From the NCBI GenBank assembly GCA_024681595.1, contig JAILAN010000092.1:1-48456 (forward strand): 48,456 bases of DNA, written 5' to 3'. Made by a program: the position numbers and the translations under genes. Shown here piece by piece: positions 16,561-25,449 of the stretch (the stretch's first letter is position 1; each line of letters begins with the position of its first letter). Under the pieces are notes generated by a model. That model was not told the DNA's origin. It ran no database searches and was given only the letters and a program-made list of their open reading frames with translations. The stretch comes from Lachnospiraceae bacterium (GTDB lineage Bacteria > Bacillota > Clostridia > Lachnospirales > Lachnospiraceae).

Positions 16561-18747
16561 TTACTCCGCCACAAAAGTAACCGAACGCTTAATCTCTTTG
16601 GACTCGGATTCACCTTCTACTGTCGTAGTGGTACCGTCTTCATTCGTAACTACCGAGCTCTCACCCTGATTTATATACTGGAACAGGATCGTTCCGCTCT
16701 CAGACTTGATACCGGTAATGTTCTGTTCAGCTATGGGGAACGAAGAAGTCTGCGTACTTAGAAGTACCGTTCCATCATCAGCCGTCATGGTGATAGTCAC
16801 CATTGTTCCAAGCTTAAAGTTAGGATCCTCTGAAGCGGTAGGAGCCATGATGGTATCAGTGAACTTGTAGGTGGACTGAATAGGTCCTATGCTGATAGAA
16901 ATATCTACCTTCGATCCAGCGTCAAGGTATGTGCCGGGAGCATAGCTCTGTGAACATACCAGTCCCTCATATGCAGGGTCTTCATAATTAACTTCCATTA
17001 CACTGCCGAGCTCCAGTCCGTTCTCGGCAAGCAGTGCCATGGCTGTTTCCTCATCCTGTGACAGCAGGTTTGGAACCGATACCTTGCTGGTCTCGGGACC
17101 CTTGCTGATATAAAGAGATATCGATGTTCCCGCAGGCGCTTTGGCTCCTCCTTCGGGAGACTGCTTGTAGATAGATCCTGCAGCTATATACTGATCATAA
17201 CCCTCAGTCTTGCTGATGGTAAATCCCTTGTTTACCAGTGTTGAAACCGCTTCGGCCTCTGTCATGCCGACAGTGTCGGGTACTTCTACTCCCGTTTCAC
17301 CGGCACTGACTGTAAGAACAACATTTGAGCCCTCTTCAACGGATGATCCGCTCTCAACACTCGAACGCATGACGGTTCCTTCGGCATATTCCGAACTCTC
17401 CTCGTATTCTATCTCCGGAGTAAGTCCCAGATCTATAAGTTCTTTTTTGACATCATCGGCGCTCCGGCCAACCACATCGATCATGGTCACAAAGCCCTTG
17501 GTCGTTTCCTCGGTCTTTGTATCATTATCATCCGAAGGATCAAAGACCCCTAAAGTCTTGGCTATAAGGAATATTACGATAAGACCGATAAGAACTGCCG
17601 CAACTACAGCCAGTATCGTAGTTATCTTTTCCATCTTGGGATCGGAATCCGAATCTTCGGCATACTGATCATCATATCCGTCATCATAATTCTCGTAATA
17701 ACGGTTCTGTCTGGGATTCTTCTGTCTTCTTTGTCCCTGTCCCTGGCGTGCAGCATTTTCTTTTCTGGCAACTTCGCGAAGAACCTCCCGCTCCGTCCTT
17801 AAAGAAACGGAATCTTCCAGAGACTCTCTTCTTTGCGACTGACGCTTGATCCTCGATACATCTGCATCATCGACCGTCTTTGTGGCACCTGCCTCATCCG
17901 GATCATCAATATGAACGAAATCATCATCGGGATTCATAAGAGCATACTTAAGATCCTTGATAAGCTCCGACATGGACTGATATCTTCTGTCGGGAGATTT
18001 CTGAGTACACTTGAGCACGATCTGTTCCACACTGTACGGTATCTCCGATACGAACTCGCGTGGTGAAGGCATGTCTTCCTGAATATGTTTAATGGCTATA
18101 GCCACCGTGGTCTCACCGTTAAATGGAACACGTCCCGTGAGCATCTCAAAGAATGTGATACCCAGAGAATAAATGTCTGATTTTTCATCCGAATATCCGC
18201 CTCTGGCCTGTTCCGGTGATGTGTAGTGAACCGACCCCATCACATTGGATGTAATGGTATTTGATGTAGCAGCCTTGGCTATGCCGAAATCAGTGACCTT
18301 GACCTTGCCATCCTTTGAAATGATTATATTCTGAGGCTTGATATCTCTGTGTATGATATGGTTATTGTGAGCCGCCTCGATGCCCATGCTGACCTGGATA
18401 GCGATACTGATCGCTTCCTTGACTGAGAGCCGTGCCTTTTTCTCGATATACTTTTTAAGCGTGATGCCCTCTACGAGTTCCATCACGATAAAATGCACAC
18501 CATCCTCCTGTCCGACGTCATAAACGTTGACAATGTTAGGATGCATCAGTCCTGCTGCCGCCTGCGCTTCAACCCGGAATTTAGAGACAAAATTCGCGTT
18601 CTCCGAAAATTCCTGCTTGAGTACTTTGACCGCAACGAATCTGTTTAATTTATGGTCCTTTGCTTTGTAAACATCGGACATGCCACCGGTGCCGATCTTT
18701 TCGAGGATCTCATATCGGTCACTAATCAACATTCCAATTCTAATCAT
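16561..18747 (-). CDS. prkC: PASTA-domain serine/threonine protein kinase
   Basis: A 728-residue membrane kinase. The cytoplasmic domain (about 10-270) carries the glycine loop GTGGMSDVY, VAVKVLK, HRDIKPQN and DFGIAKA. A charged, Gln/Arg/Tyr-rich juxtamembrane segment precedes one membrane helix near 380-405. Three PASTA repeats (starting near VTMIDVVGRS, VEVPDTVGM and VSVPNLL) are followed by an extra C-terminal beta-rich region of about 100 residues ending RSVTFVAE. Such kinases sense muropeptides or lipid II and control growth and cell-wall synthesis. It is coupled with its phosphatase gene upstream and rsgA downstream. Confidence 0.95.
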   Translation of the reverse strand: MIRIGMLISDRYEILEKIGTGGMSDVYKAKDHKLNRFVAVKVLKQEFSENANFVSKFRVEAQAAAGLMHPNIVNVYDVGQEDGVHFIVMELVEGITLKKYIEKKARLSVKEAISIAIQVSMGIEAAHNNHIIHRDIKPQNIIISKDGKVKVTDFGIAKAATSNTITSNVMGSVHYTSPEQARGGYSDEKSDIYSLGITFFEMLTGRVPFNGETTVAIAIKHIQEDMPSPREFVSEIPYSVEQIVLKCTQKSPDRRYQSMSELIKDLKYALMNPDDDFVHIDDPDEAGATKTVDDADVSRIKRQSQRRESLEDSVSLRTEREVLREVARKENAARQGQGQRRQKNPRQNRYYENYDDGYDDQYAEDSDSDPKMEKITTILAVVAAVLIGLIVIFLIAKTLGVFDPSDDNDTKTEETTKGFVTMIDVVGRSADDVKKELIDLGLTPEIEYEESSEYAEGTVMRSSVESGSSVEEGSNVVLTVSAGETGVEVPDTVGMTEAEAVSTLVNKGFTISKTEGYDQYIAAGSIYKQSPEGGAKAPAGTSISLYISKGPETSKVSVPNLLSQDEETAMALLAENGLELGSVMEVNYEDPAYEGLVCSQSYAPGTYLDAGSKVDISISIGPIQSTYKFTDTIMAPTASEDPNFKLGTMVTITMTADDGTVLLSTQTSSFPIAEQNITGIKSESGTILFQYINQGESSVVTNEDGTTTTVEGESESKEIKRSVTFVAE

Positions 18748-18761
18748 ATAATCACCAAAAC

Positions 18762-19487
18762 CTATGCGTAATCGTCAATAAGAACAACAGCTATGTTGTC
18801 CTTGCCTCCGTTCTCATTGGCGGCGTTAATAAGCTCTGTAGCAGCATCTTCAAGTGTTGAGTTCTTTTTAACTATGTTGAAAATATCCTCATCCGAGAGC
18901 ATGTTCGTCAGCCCGTCAGAGCACAGCAGTACTATATCGCCCTCCCGAAGGTCTTCAGTAAAGAAATCCACCTCTATGGAATCTCTGGCACCGACCGCTC
19001 TCGTAATGATGTTCTTGTCAGGATGATCCTTGGCAGCCTCGGGAGCTATTCCACCCTTTCTGACCATCTCCGCAACCAGAGAATGATCCCTGGTTATCTG
19101 TCTTATCGTATCGCTGATAAGATAAAGACGGCTGTCACCGACGTTGGCTATCTGAAGCTGATGCTCGTCGATCGTAGCGATGACTATGGTCGTTCCCATG
19201 CCGTACATATGAATGTCTTCCTTGGCGCGGGCTCTCACGAGTTCATTGGCAACCCTGATCGCTTTGCCGATGATCCTGAAAGGCTTCTTCTCAATGCTGC
19301 CCTTTATCTCACGCACAACCGTTTCAACGGTATACTTGGATGCATAGTCTCCGGCATTGTGTCCACCCATACCGTCGGCCACAATGTACAGATTCTTAAG
19401 CGCACCGATTTTATCGTCACTTGAGAAGACATAATCCTGATTCAGTTGTCTTTTTCTGCCGATATCGGTTATCGAAAAAGATTTCAA
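18762..19487 (-). CDS. stp: PP2C-type serine/threonine phosphatase
   Basis: A 241-residue PP2C phosphatase that opposes the adjacent PASTA kinase. Metal-binding motifs are visible: QDYVF, VADGMGGHNAG, NVGDSRLYL, LCSDGLTN and GGKDNIAV. The start is placed at the TTG at 19487 because AAAGGAG lies 8 bases before it and the product then begins KSFSITDIG, as in the family. A longer in-frame ATG at 19565 would overlap rlmN and add 26 residues foreign to the family. It lies 25 bp after rlmN and 14 bp before the kinase gene. Confidence 0.92.
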   Translation of the reverse strand: MKSFSITDIGRKRQLNQDYVFSSDDKIGALKNLYIVADGMGGHNAGDYASKYTVETVVREIKGSIEKKPFRIIGKAIRVANELVRARAKEDIHMYGMGTTIVIATIDEHQLQIANVGDSRLYLISDTIRQITRDHSLVAEMVRKGGIAPEAAKDHPDKNIITRAVGARDSIEVDFFTEDLREGDIVLLCSDGLTNMLSDEDIFNIVKKNSTLEDAATELINAANENGGKDNIAVVLIDDYA

Positions 19488-19512
19488 GCGTAATGCTCCT
19501 TTATTCAGGCAC

Positions 19513-20550
19513 TCAATTAGCGCCTTCGGACTTATGCTTTCTGCGTAATTGTCCGCAAGCGCCATCTATATCTGACCCTAATTCTCTTCTAATAGTAACA
19601 TTTATCCCATTTTTTTCAAGTTTATTTTTGAAAGCGGCGATCCTGCCTGCGGATGATCTTTTATATGACCGCTCCTTAACCGGATTGACCGGAATGAGAT
19701 TTATATGTGCTCCAACGCTTTTGGCCAGAGAGGATAACAGATCCGCATCCTCATCCGAATCATTGGAACCATCTACCAGCGCATACTCAAAACTTATCCT
19801 GCGTCCGGTTTTATCAAAGTATGCTCTGCAGCAATCCATCAGTTCCTTAATGGAATATGCATCGGCCACCGGCATCAGTTCCTTTCTCTTAACATCGGTA
19901 GCAGCATGTAGCGAAAGCGCAAGGGTGATCTTAAGATCTTCTTCAGCAAGACGAAGTATATTGGGAACGATACCGCAGGTAGAAACGGTTATATTTCTCT
20001 GAGATATATTAAGACCCTTATCGTTACTCAGCATTCTTATGAATCTGACGAGATTATCGTAGTTATCGAGCGGCTCGCCTATGCCCATGACTACCACATT
20101 GGAAACACGAAGACCCGTATCAAGAGTTATCGCATAGATCTGATCGAGCATTTCAGCCGCAGTCAGCGATCTTACGAGTCCGTCTATAGTCGATGCACAG
20201 AATCTGCATCCCATGCGGCATCCTACCTGGCTTGAGATGCACACGCTGTTGCCGTGCCTGTATTTCATAAAAACGGATTCAACATGATTACCGTCAGGAA
20301 GAGTGAACAGGTATTTCTTTGTTCCGTCGATCTTTGAAGTCTGGACAGTTTCTATAGCCAGAGTTGTCAAAGAGCACTCGCTTTTTAACCTGTCTTTCAG
20401 CGCACCGGGAATATTCGTCATGCTGTCAAAATCTCTGGACAGATGAACGTGCATCCATTCATAGAGCTGTCTGGCCCTGAATGCGCTTTCGTTGATACTT
20501 TTGATGTATTCTGTTAATTCTTCCAAGGATAATGATTTTATGTCAACCAT
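19513..20550 (-). CDS. rlmN: 23S rRNA/tRNA adenine C2-methyltransferase
   Basis: A 345-residue radical SAM methyltransferase for A2503 of 23S rRNA and A37 of some tRNAs. The cluster motif is CRMGCRFC; the methyl-carrying and catalytic cysteines are the later CGQLR cysteine and the one in VSTCGIVPN. The N-terminal RlmN accessory helix domain (SLEELTEYIKS) is complete. Upstream is a 40-bp gap without a strong ribosome site, suggesting modest translation. It lies in the conserved order rsmB-rlmN-phosphatase-kinase. Confidence 0.95.
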   Translation of the reverse strand: MVDIKSLSLEELTEYIKSINESAFRARQLYEWMHVHLSRDFDSMTNIPGALKDRLKSECSLTTLAIETVQTSKIDGTKKYLFTLPDGNHVESVFMKYRHGNSVCISSQVGCRMGCRFCASTIDGLVRSLTAAEMLDQIYAITLDTGLRVSNVVVMGIGEPLDNYDNLVRFIRMLSNDKGLNISQRNITVSTCGIVPNILRLAEEDLKITLALSLHAATDVKRKELMPVADAYSIKELMDCCRAYFDKTGRRISFEYALVDGSNDSDEDADLLSSLAKSVGAHINLIPVNPVKERSYKRSSAGRIAAFKNKLEKNGINVTIRRELGSDIDGACGQLRRKHKSEGAN

Positions 20551-20590
20551 ATTATGTTAACTTTTGTTTTCCCTGTTCTGCTGCCTCAGA

Positions 20591-21817
20591 TCATTTAATT
20601 AAAACAGCGATATAGAATCCGTCCGTTTTATCGATCCCCGGAATGAACTGATGCTCTTTTTGAAGCTTAAGAGAGTGTTTACGTACGGCATAGGCCGCAT
20701 TCTCCTCGTTCTCTCCCGGGTTTAAAGTACATGTGCTGTATACGAGCTTACCGCCTTTTTTGACATAGCGTACAGCATTATCAATTATCTTTTTCTGATA
20801 TTCACTTAATGAAGAGAGATCTTCTTTTTGGGTCTTGTGTCTGATATCGGATTTACGCCCCATGACTCCCAATCCGGAACAGGGAACATCAGCAAGGACC
20901 ACATCAAATCTATCCTCAAATTCACTGTTATAAACCGTGGCATCCGAAACCATCGTCTTTATGTAATGCCCGGGTGTATTCTCCACGCATCTTCTGATGT
21001 TATCTTCAATAAGAGCCCTCTTGCGTTCCGTAATGTCGCATGCGATGACATTACCTCCCATATCGTATACATGAAGAGATTTCATTCCGGGAGCTGCACA
21101 AAGATCCAGAACGTCCTGGCCCTCTTTGATATCTGCCATCAGCGCAACATGCATGCCGGCTGCATCCTGAATCACAAATGCTCCGTCATCATATCCGTTA
21201 ACATTCCTCGGCGATACATGCTCCTTAAGATAATACGCATCAGGCAGTATTCCCGTAGGAATAAATGAACTCATATCTTCGATTTTTTTACGAACCCTCA
21301 CCGTTACGGGATGGACCCTGTCAATATCTTCCAGTATTTTACAGGCCTTATCTTCACCATAGCTTTCGATCAGATGCTCCCTTATCCAGTCGGGAACCCC
21401 GCCTTTATCCGTAGTGATATCATCCTTATTCCTGCATATGTTTCGAAGCACACCGTTTACGACCCCCGAAAGCCCCGTCAGGCCTTTTGATTTAGCGAGC
21501 TTCACCGCCTCGTTGCATACGGCGCTGTCAGGTATCTTATCAAGGAACAGTATCTGGTAAACACTCATGCGAAGCAGATTCCGTATCACGGGCTTTTGCT
21601 TATCAATACCGTTTTTAAGATACCTGTTCAGGACTTCATCAATTACCAGGAGCTTTTCAGTAGTCCCTTCGGTAACCTTCTTAATGAAAGCCTTTTTCTC
21701 AGGTGGCAGATAATCGTACTTAGAAAGGACATCGCCAATCACTATATGTGACAGTGAGCCTTTTTCATTTATTTCGATCAGGCAGTCAAGGACTGCCTGC
21801 CTTTCATTGACTGACAT
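20591..21817 (-). CDS. rsmB: 16S rRNA cytosine-C5 methyltransferase
   Basis: A 408-residue protein: NusB-like N-terminal domain (1 to about 140) and a Rossmann methyltransferase domain with the SAM loop LDLCAAPGMKSLH, motif IV ADVPCSGLG and the catalytic-cysteine motif STCTLNPGENE. It methylates C967 of 16S rRNA. It is somewhat shorter than the usual 430-450 residues but no motif is missing. Its ATG shares one base with the fmt stop (TAATG), so translation is coupled. Confidence 0.94.
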   Translation of the reverse strand: MSVNERQAVLDCLIEINEKGSLSHIVIGDVLSKYDYLPPEKKAFIKKVTEGTTEKLLVIDEVLNRYLKNGIDKQKPVIRNLLRMSVYQILFLDKIPDSAVCNEAVKLAKSKGLTGLSGVVNGVLRNICRNKDDITTDKGGVPDWIREHLIESYGEDKACKILEDIDRVHPVTVRVRKKIEDMSSFIPTGILPDAYYLKEHVSPRNVNGYDDGAFVIQDAAGMHVALMADIKEGQDVLDLCAAPGMKSLHVYDMGGNVIACDITERKRALIEDNIRRCVENTPGHYIKTMVSDATVYNSEFEDRFDVVLADVPCSGLGVMGRKSDIRHKTQKEDLSSLSEYQKKIIDNAVRYVKKGGKLVYSTCTLNPGENEENAAYAVRKHSLKLQKEHQFIPGIDKTDGFYIAVLIK

Positions 21818-22743
21818 TAAAGAACCAGTCCCTCCTTAATCTTAAAACCGCGGAGGAACTGCTCCGTGCTCATCCTCTTTTTGCCTTCGAGCTGAACCTC
21901 GGTAATATCGATACATCCCCCGCCGGTCTGGATCGTTATCTTATCGGGTGTGATCTTTGTAACGGTTCCCGGTACGGCATCCGTATCATCGCCTGAGATC
22001 TTCGCTCCCCATATCTTGAGCATTTTGCCGTCTATATAGGTATAGGCTGATGGCCATGAGTTAAGGCCTCTGACATATCTTTCAATGTGTGCGGCGTCCT
22101 TCGACCAGTCAATATGCCCCATTTCCTTGGTGATCTTGGAGGCGTATGTAGCCTTGTCCTCATCCTGTCTGACTCTCTTAGCGGTACCCTGTTCGATCAT
22201 GGGAAGGAGTTCGACAATGAGCTCTCCTCCGAGGATCATCAGCTTATCAAATAAAGAGCTGCCCGTATCGGTATCCTCTATGGGTATTGCCCTTGACAGG
22301 AGCACATCCCCGGTATCAAGACCTTTTTCCATCTGCTGTATGCTGACTCCGGTTTCACTGTCCCCGTTTAATATGGACCATTGTATGGGAGCGGCTCCTC
22401 TTAAATGAGGAAGGAGTGAGGCATGAATATTGACACAGCCATACTTTGGCATGTTAAGTATCTCCTCCGAGAGTATTTGCCCGAAAGCCGCCACTACGAA
22501 AATATCCGCTTCATACTTTTTAAGCTCGGCCACAGCTTCGGGGTCTTTGATCTTTACCGGAGAAAAGACGGGAAGTCCGTGTTTTAACGCGCATTCCTTA
22601 ACCGGACAAAAGGCAAGTTCTCTGCCCCTGCCTTTTGCTCTGTCAGGCTGAGTCACTACACATGTGATCTCGTGTCCTGCCTTGATCAGTTGTTCCAAGC
22701 TGCACACCGCAAAGTCAGGTGTGCCCATAAATACTATCTTCAT
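21817..22743 (-). CDS. fmt: Methionyl-tRNA formyltransferase
   Basis: A 308-residue enzyme that formylates initiator Met-tRNA. The start at 22743 gives the family opening MKIVFMGTPDFA and has AAGGAA in position; upstream in-frame ATGs overlap def and add non-family residues. The catalytic region NIHASLLPHLRGAAPIQW is intact, and the C-terminal OB-like domain ends at LRGFKIKEGLVL. It follows def by 4 bases, the universal pairing of formylation with deformylation. Confidence 0.96.
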   Translation of the reverse strand: MKIVFMGTPDFAVCSLEQLIKAGHEITCVVTQPDRAKGRGRELAFCPVKECALKHGLPVFSPVKIKDPEAVAELKKYEADIFVVAAFGQILSEEILNMPKYGCVNIHASLLPHLRGAAPIQWSILNGDSETGVSIQQMEKGLDTGDVLLSRAIPIEDTDTGSSLFDKLMILGGELIVELLPMIEQGTAKRVRQDEDKATYASKITKEMGHIDWSKDAAHIERYVRGLNSWPSAYTYIDGKMLKIWGAKISGDDTDAVPGTVTKITPDKITIQTGGGCIDITEVQLEGKKRMSTEQFLRGFKIKEGLVL

Positions 22744-22747
22744 AGGA

Positions 22748-23251
22748 TCATTCCTTGCTCTGTTCCTGTTCTTCCAACAGTTTGGCCAGTTCCTCATTGG
22801 TAAGGAGCGGTCCTTCCACCTTTTCCACGTAAAGAACTCCGTTTAAATGATCGTTCTCGTGAAGTATCGCCCTTGCAAGGAAGCCCTCTGCCTCCATAGT
22901 GAACTCGTTCATGTTGATATCATATGCCCTGACCTTAACATGATTAGGTCTCGTTACCAGTCCCGATTTGCCTTCTACGGACAGACATCCCTCATATCCT
23001 GTCTGTTCACCGTCTGTTTCAAGTATCTCGGGGTTTATGAACAGATACGGTTCCTCACCCGTAACATCCACTACGAATATCCGCTTCAGTATCCCCACCT
23101 GAGGGGCTGCCAGTCCGACACCTTCAGCTTCATACATGGTATCGAACATGTCCGATATCAGATCCCGTATCCTGTCGTTTACTTCCTTTACTTCTTTACA
23201 GGGCTTGTTAAGCACGCTGTCTCCTATCTGTCTTATGTTTCTGGTGGCCAT
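22748..23251 (-). CDS. def: Peptide deformylase
   Basis: A 167-residue Fe2+/Zn2+ hydrolase that removes the N-formyl group from nascent proteins. The three family motifs are present: GVGLAAPQVG, EGCLS, and HENDHLNGV (HExDH). The start at 23251 is set by AAAGGAG and the family opening ATRNIRQIGD; the longer reading from 23278 would overlap priA. Located between priA and fmt as in most Firmicutes. Confidence 0.95.
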   Translation of the reverse strand: MATRNIRQIGDSVLNKPCKEVKEVNDRIRDLISDMFDTMYEAEGVGLAAPQVGILKRIFVVDVTGEEPYLFINPEILETDGEQTGYEGCLSVEGKSGLVTRPNHVKVRAYDINMNEFTMEAEGFLARAILHENDHLNGVLYVEKVEGPLLTNEELAKLLEEQEQSKE

Positions 23252-23264
23252 GTTTCTGCTCCTT

Positions 23265-25448
23265 TTATAATACGTCAAATATTACATTTTCATTTTTAAG
23301 CGGCGCCGTCCTTAAGAATTCTTCCATCTCAAAGCGGGCCTTTTCAACACTCTTTTTGTCTTTTCCCTTGATATATATACCGTATCTGTAATGATCGTTT
23401 ATCTTAAACACACCGTCAGGCGCGGGCCCTATTACCGATGTTTTGTCAACTGCCCTCTTTTTTAAGGCGGTAGCCAGCCCCAAAGCCCGCCTCGGGTCAT
23501 CGGATGATACCAGCACATGTACCATATTGCCCACCGGAGGATAAGAACAGATATCCCTGTACATGATCTCTTCTTTATAAAACGCCTCGTAATCCTGTCC
23601 CGAGGCATATACTATGCTGTAATGGTCGGGCTTGTATGTCTGTATTATCGCTTCACCCGGTATGCTGCCCCTTCCTGCACGACCTATTGCCTGCACTAGC
23701 AGCTGGAATGTTCTCTCTCCTGTCTTGAAATCCGATTCGTTTAATGACAGATCGGCAAGGATCGCTCCGACCAGTGTGACATTCGAAAAATCATGTCCCT
23801 TGACTATCATCTGCGTCCCGACGAGTATATCTGCATCGCCGTTTGCAAACGCCCCGAGTATCTTTTCATAACTGTCCTTCTGCCTGGTGGTATCCGCATC
23901 CATGCGAAGTATCCTGGCATCGGGAAAAAGCTTTCCCAGGCATTCTTCCACCTGTTGGGTTCCGACCCTCAGTGCCCTGATGTGGCCTGATCCACATTCG
24001 GGACATGTTTTGATCTCCGGAGTTTCATATCCGCAGTAATGACATCTTAACATATTATCATTATGCCTTGAAAGAGATACATCGCAATGAGGGCATTTGA
24101 TCACGTGTCCGCACATCCTGCAGTTTAAAAATCCCGAGTATCCCCGACGGTTTAAAAAAAGCATTGTCTGCTCTTTTTTGTTTAGTCTGTCCCTTATCTT
24201 GTCCTGAAGCAGACGGCTTAACATCAGCTTATTGCCGTCCCTGAGTTCCTTTCTCATATCCACGATAACGGTATCGGGGAGCTTTCCGCCAGTCAGTCTT
24301 TTAGTCAGTTTAAACAGTTTATAGTATCCCTGCTGTGCCAGATAATATGCTTCCATCGAAGGCGTAGCCGACCCCAGGACCAGCGTGGCATTTCGCAGTT
24401 CGCACAGTTTCTCGGCTACATCCCTGGCGTGATATCTGGGATTCTGCTCTGAAATATAGGTGTTTTCATGCTCCTCGTCGATTATCACCAGACCCAGATC
24501 CTTAAACGGGACAAAGAGAGCTGAACGCGGTCCTATTATGACATCTATGTCACCATTTTTGGCCCTTTGACACTGATCATATCTCTCTCCGGCAGTCAGC
24601 GTGGAATTAATGACCGATACCCTGTCTCCGAATCTTTTGTAAAACCTCATAAGAGTCTGATATGTCAGCGCGATCTCAGGGATTAGCATGATACACTGTC
24701 TTCCGGCTCTAATGGTATTCTCAATAAGATCAAGATATACCTCCGTTTTGCCGGAGCCAGTGATCCCGTGAATAAGGTATCTGCCGGGATTATTGTTTAT
24801 GTGATCACAGATCTTAAGCTGTTCATCCGACAGGCTGACCCTGACTTCGGATCTGTCCTCCAGTGTTACCGGATTCCTGTAGATACTGACACTTTCTGTT
24901 TTAAGAACGCCGTCTTTTTGAAGAGAACCTATAGTCTGTCCTGAAACATTAAGCTTTCCCGTGACGAGTTCATACGGCAGTATTTCTTCGGTAATAAGTT
25001 CATATAGAAGTCTGGCTTTGGCACTGTGCTTCTTCCTGATACTCTCATGATAAAGTGATCTTATCTCATCCGGTTCAAGGAGCCTTACTATCTTTTTCTT
25101 TTCAAGACTCTTAACCGTTTTTTTGATGGGAAGAACTGTTTTTAATGCCGCTATCATGGTAGAACCGTATGTATCCCTGATCCATGCGGCGAGCCTGACA
25201 TAATCGGCCTCTATCGTGTTTATATCTTCGCACCGCGACACGATAGATTTAAGCCTGGATTCATCGAAATCACATTTATCGCTTATGGCCGTAACATAAC
25301 CCGTCCTCATGGAATTGCCTTTACCGAACGGTATGTTCACGCAATCCCCTGTTCCTATGATCCCTTCCAGGCGATCCGGTATTATATATTGAAATGATCT
25401 GTCTACTTTTTCGTGTGATATATCTATTATCACGTCAGCGTATTTCAT
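23265..25448 (-). CDS. priA: Primosomal replication restart helicase
   Basis: A 727-residue PriA. An N-terminal DNA-binding region precedes the helicase motor with Walker A GITGSGKTEVYL and DEEH box IIDEEHENTY. The zinc module with paired cysteines (CRMCGHVIKCPHC, CHYCGYE, CPECG) sits between motor lobes, and later motifs include VGTQMIVKGHDF and QAIGRAGRG. It reloads the replisome at stalled forks. One base separates it from murE and 13 from def. Confidence 0.95.
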   Translation of the reverse strand: MKYADVIIDISHEKVDRSFQYIIPDRLEGIIGTGDCVNIPFGKGNSMRTGYVTAISDKCDFDESRLKSIVSRCEDINTIEADYVRLAAWIRDTYGSTMIAALKTVLPIKKTVKSLEKKKIVRLLEPDEIRSLYHESIRKKHSAKARLLYELITEEILPYELVTGKLNVSGQTIGSLQKDGVLKTESVSIYRNPVTLEDRSEVRVSLSDEQLKICDHINNNPGRYLIHGITGSGKTEVYLDLIENTIRAGRQCIMLIPEIALTYQTLMRFYKRFGDRVSVINSTLTAGERYDQCQRAKNGDIDVIIGPRSALFVPFKDLGLVIIDEEHENTYISEQNPRYHARDVAEKLCELRNATLVLGSATPSMEAYYLAQQGYYKLFKLTKRLTGGKLPDTVIVDMRKELRDGNKLMLSRLLQDKIRDRLNKKEQTMLFLNRRGYSGFLNCRMCGHVIKCPHCDVSLSRHNDNMLRCHYCGYETPEIKTCPECGSGHIRALRVGTQQVEECLGKLFPDARILRMDADTTRQKDSYEKILGAFANGDADILVGTQMIVKGHDFSNVTLVGAILADLSLNESDFKTGERTFQLLVQAIGRAGRGSIPGEAIIQTYKPDHYSIVYASGQDYEAFYKEEIMYRDICSYPPVGNMVHVLVSSDDPRRALGLATALKKRAVDKTSVIGPAPDGVFKINDHYRYGIYIKGKDKKSVEKARFEMEEFLRTAPLKNENVIFDVL

Positions 25449-25449
25449 G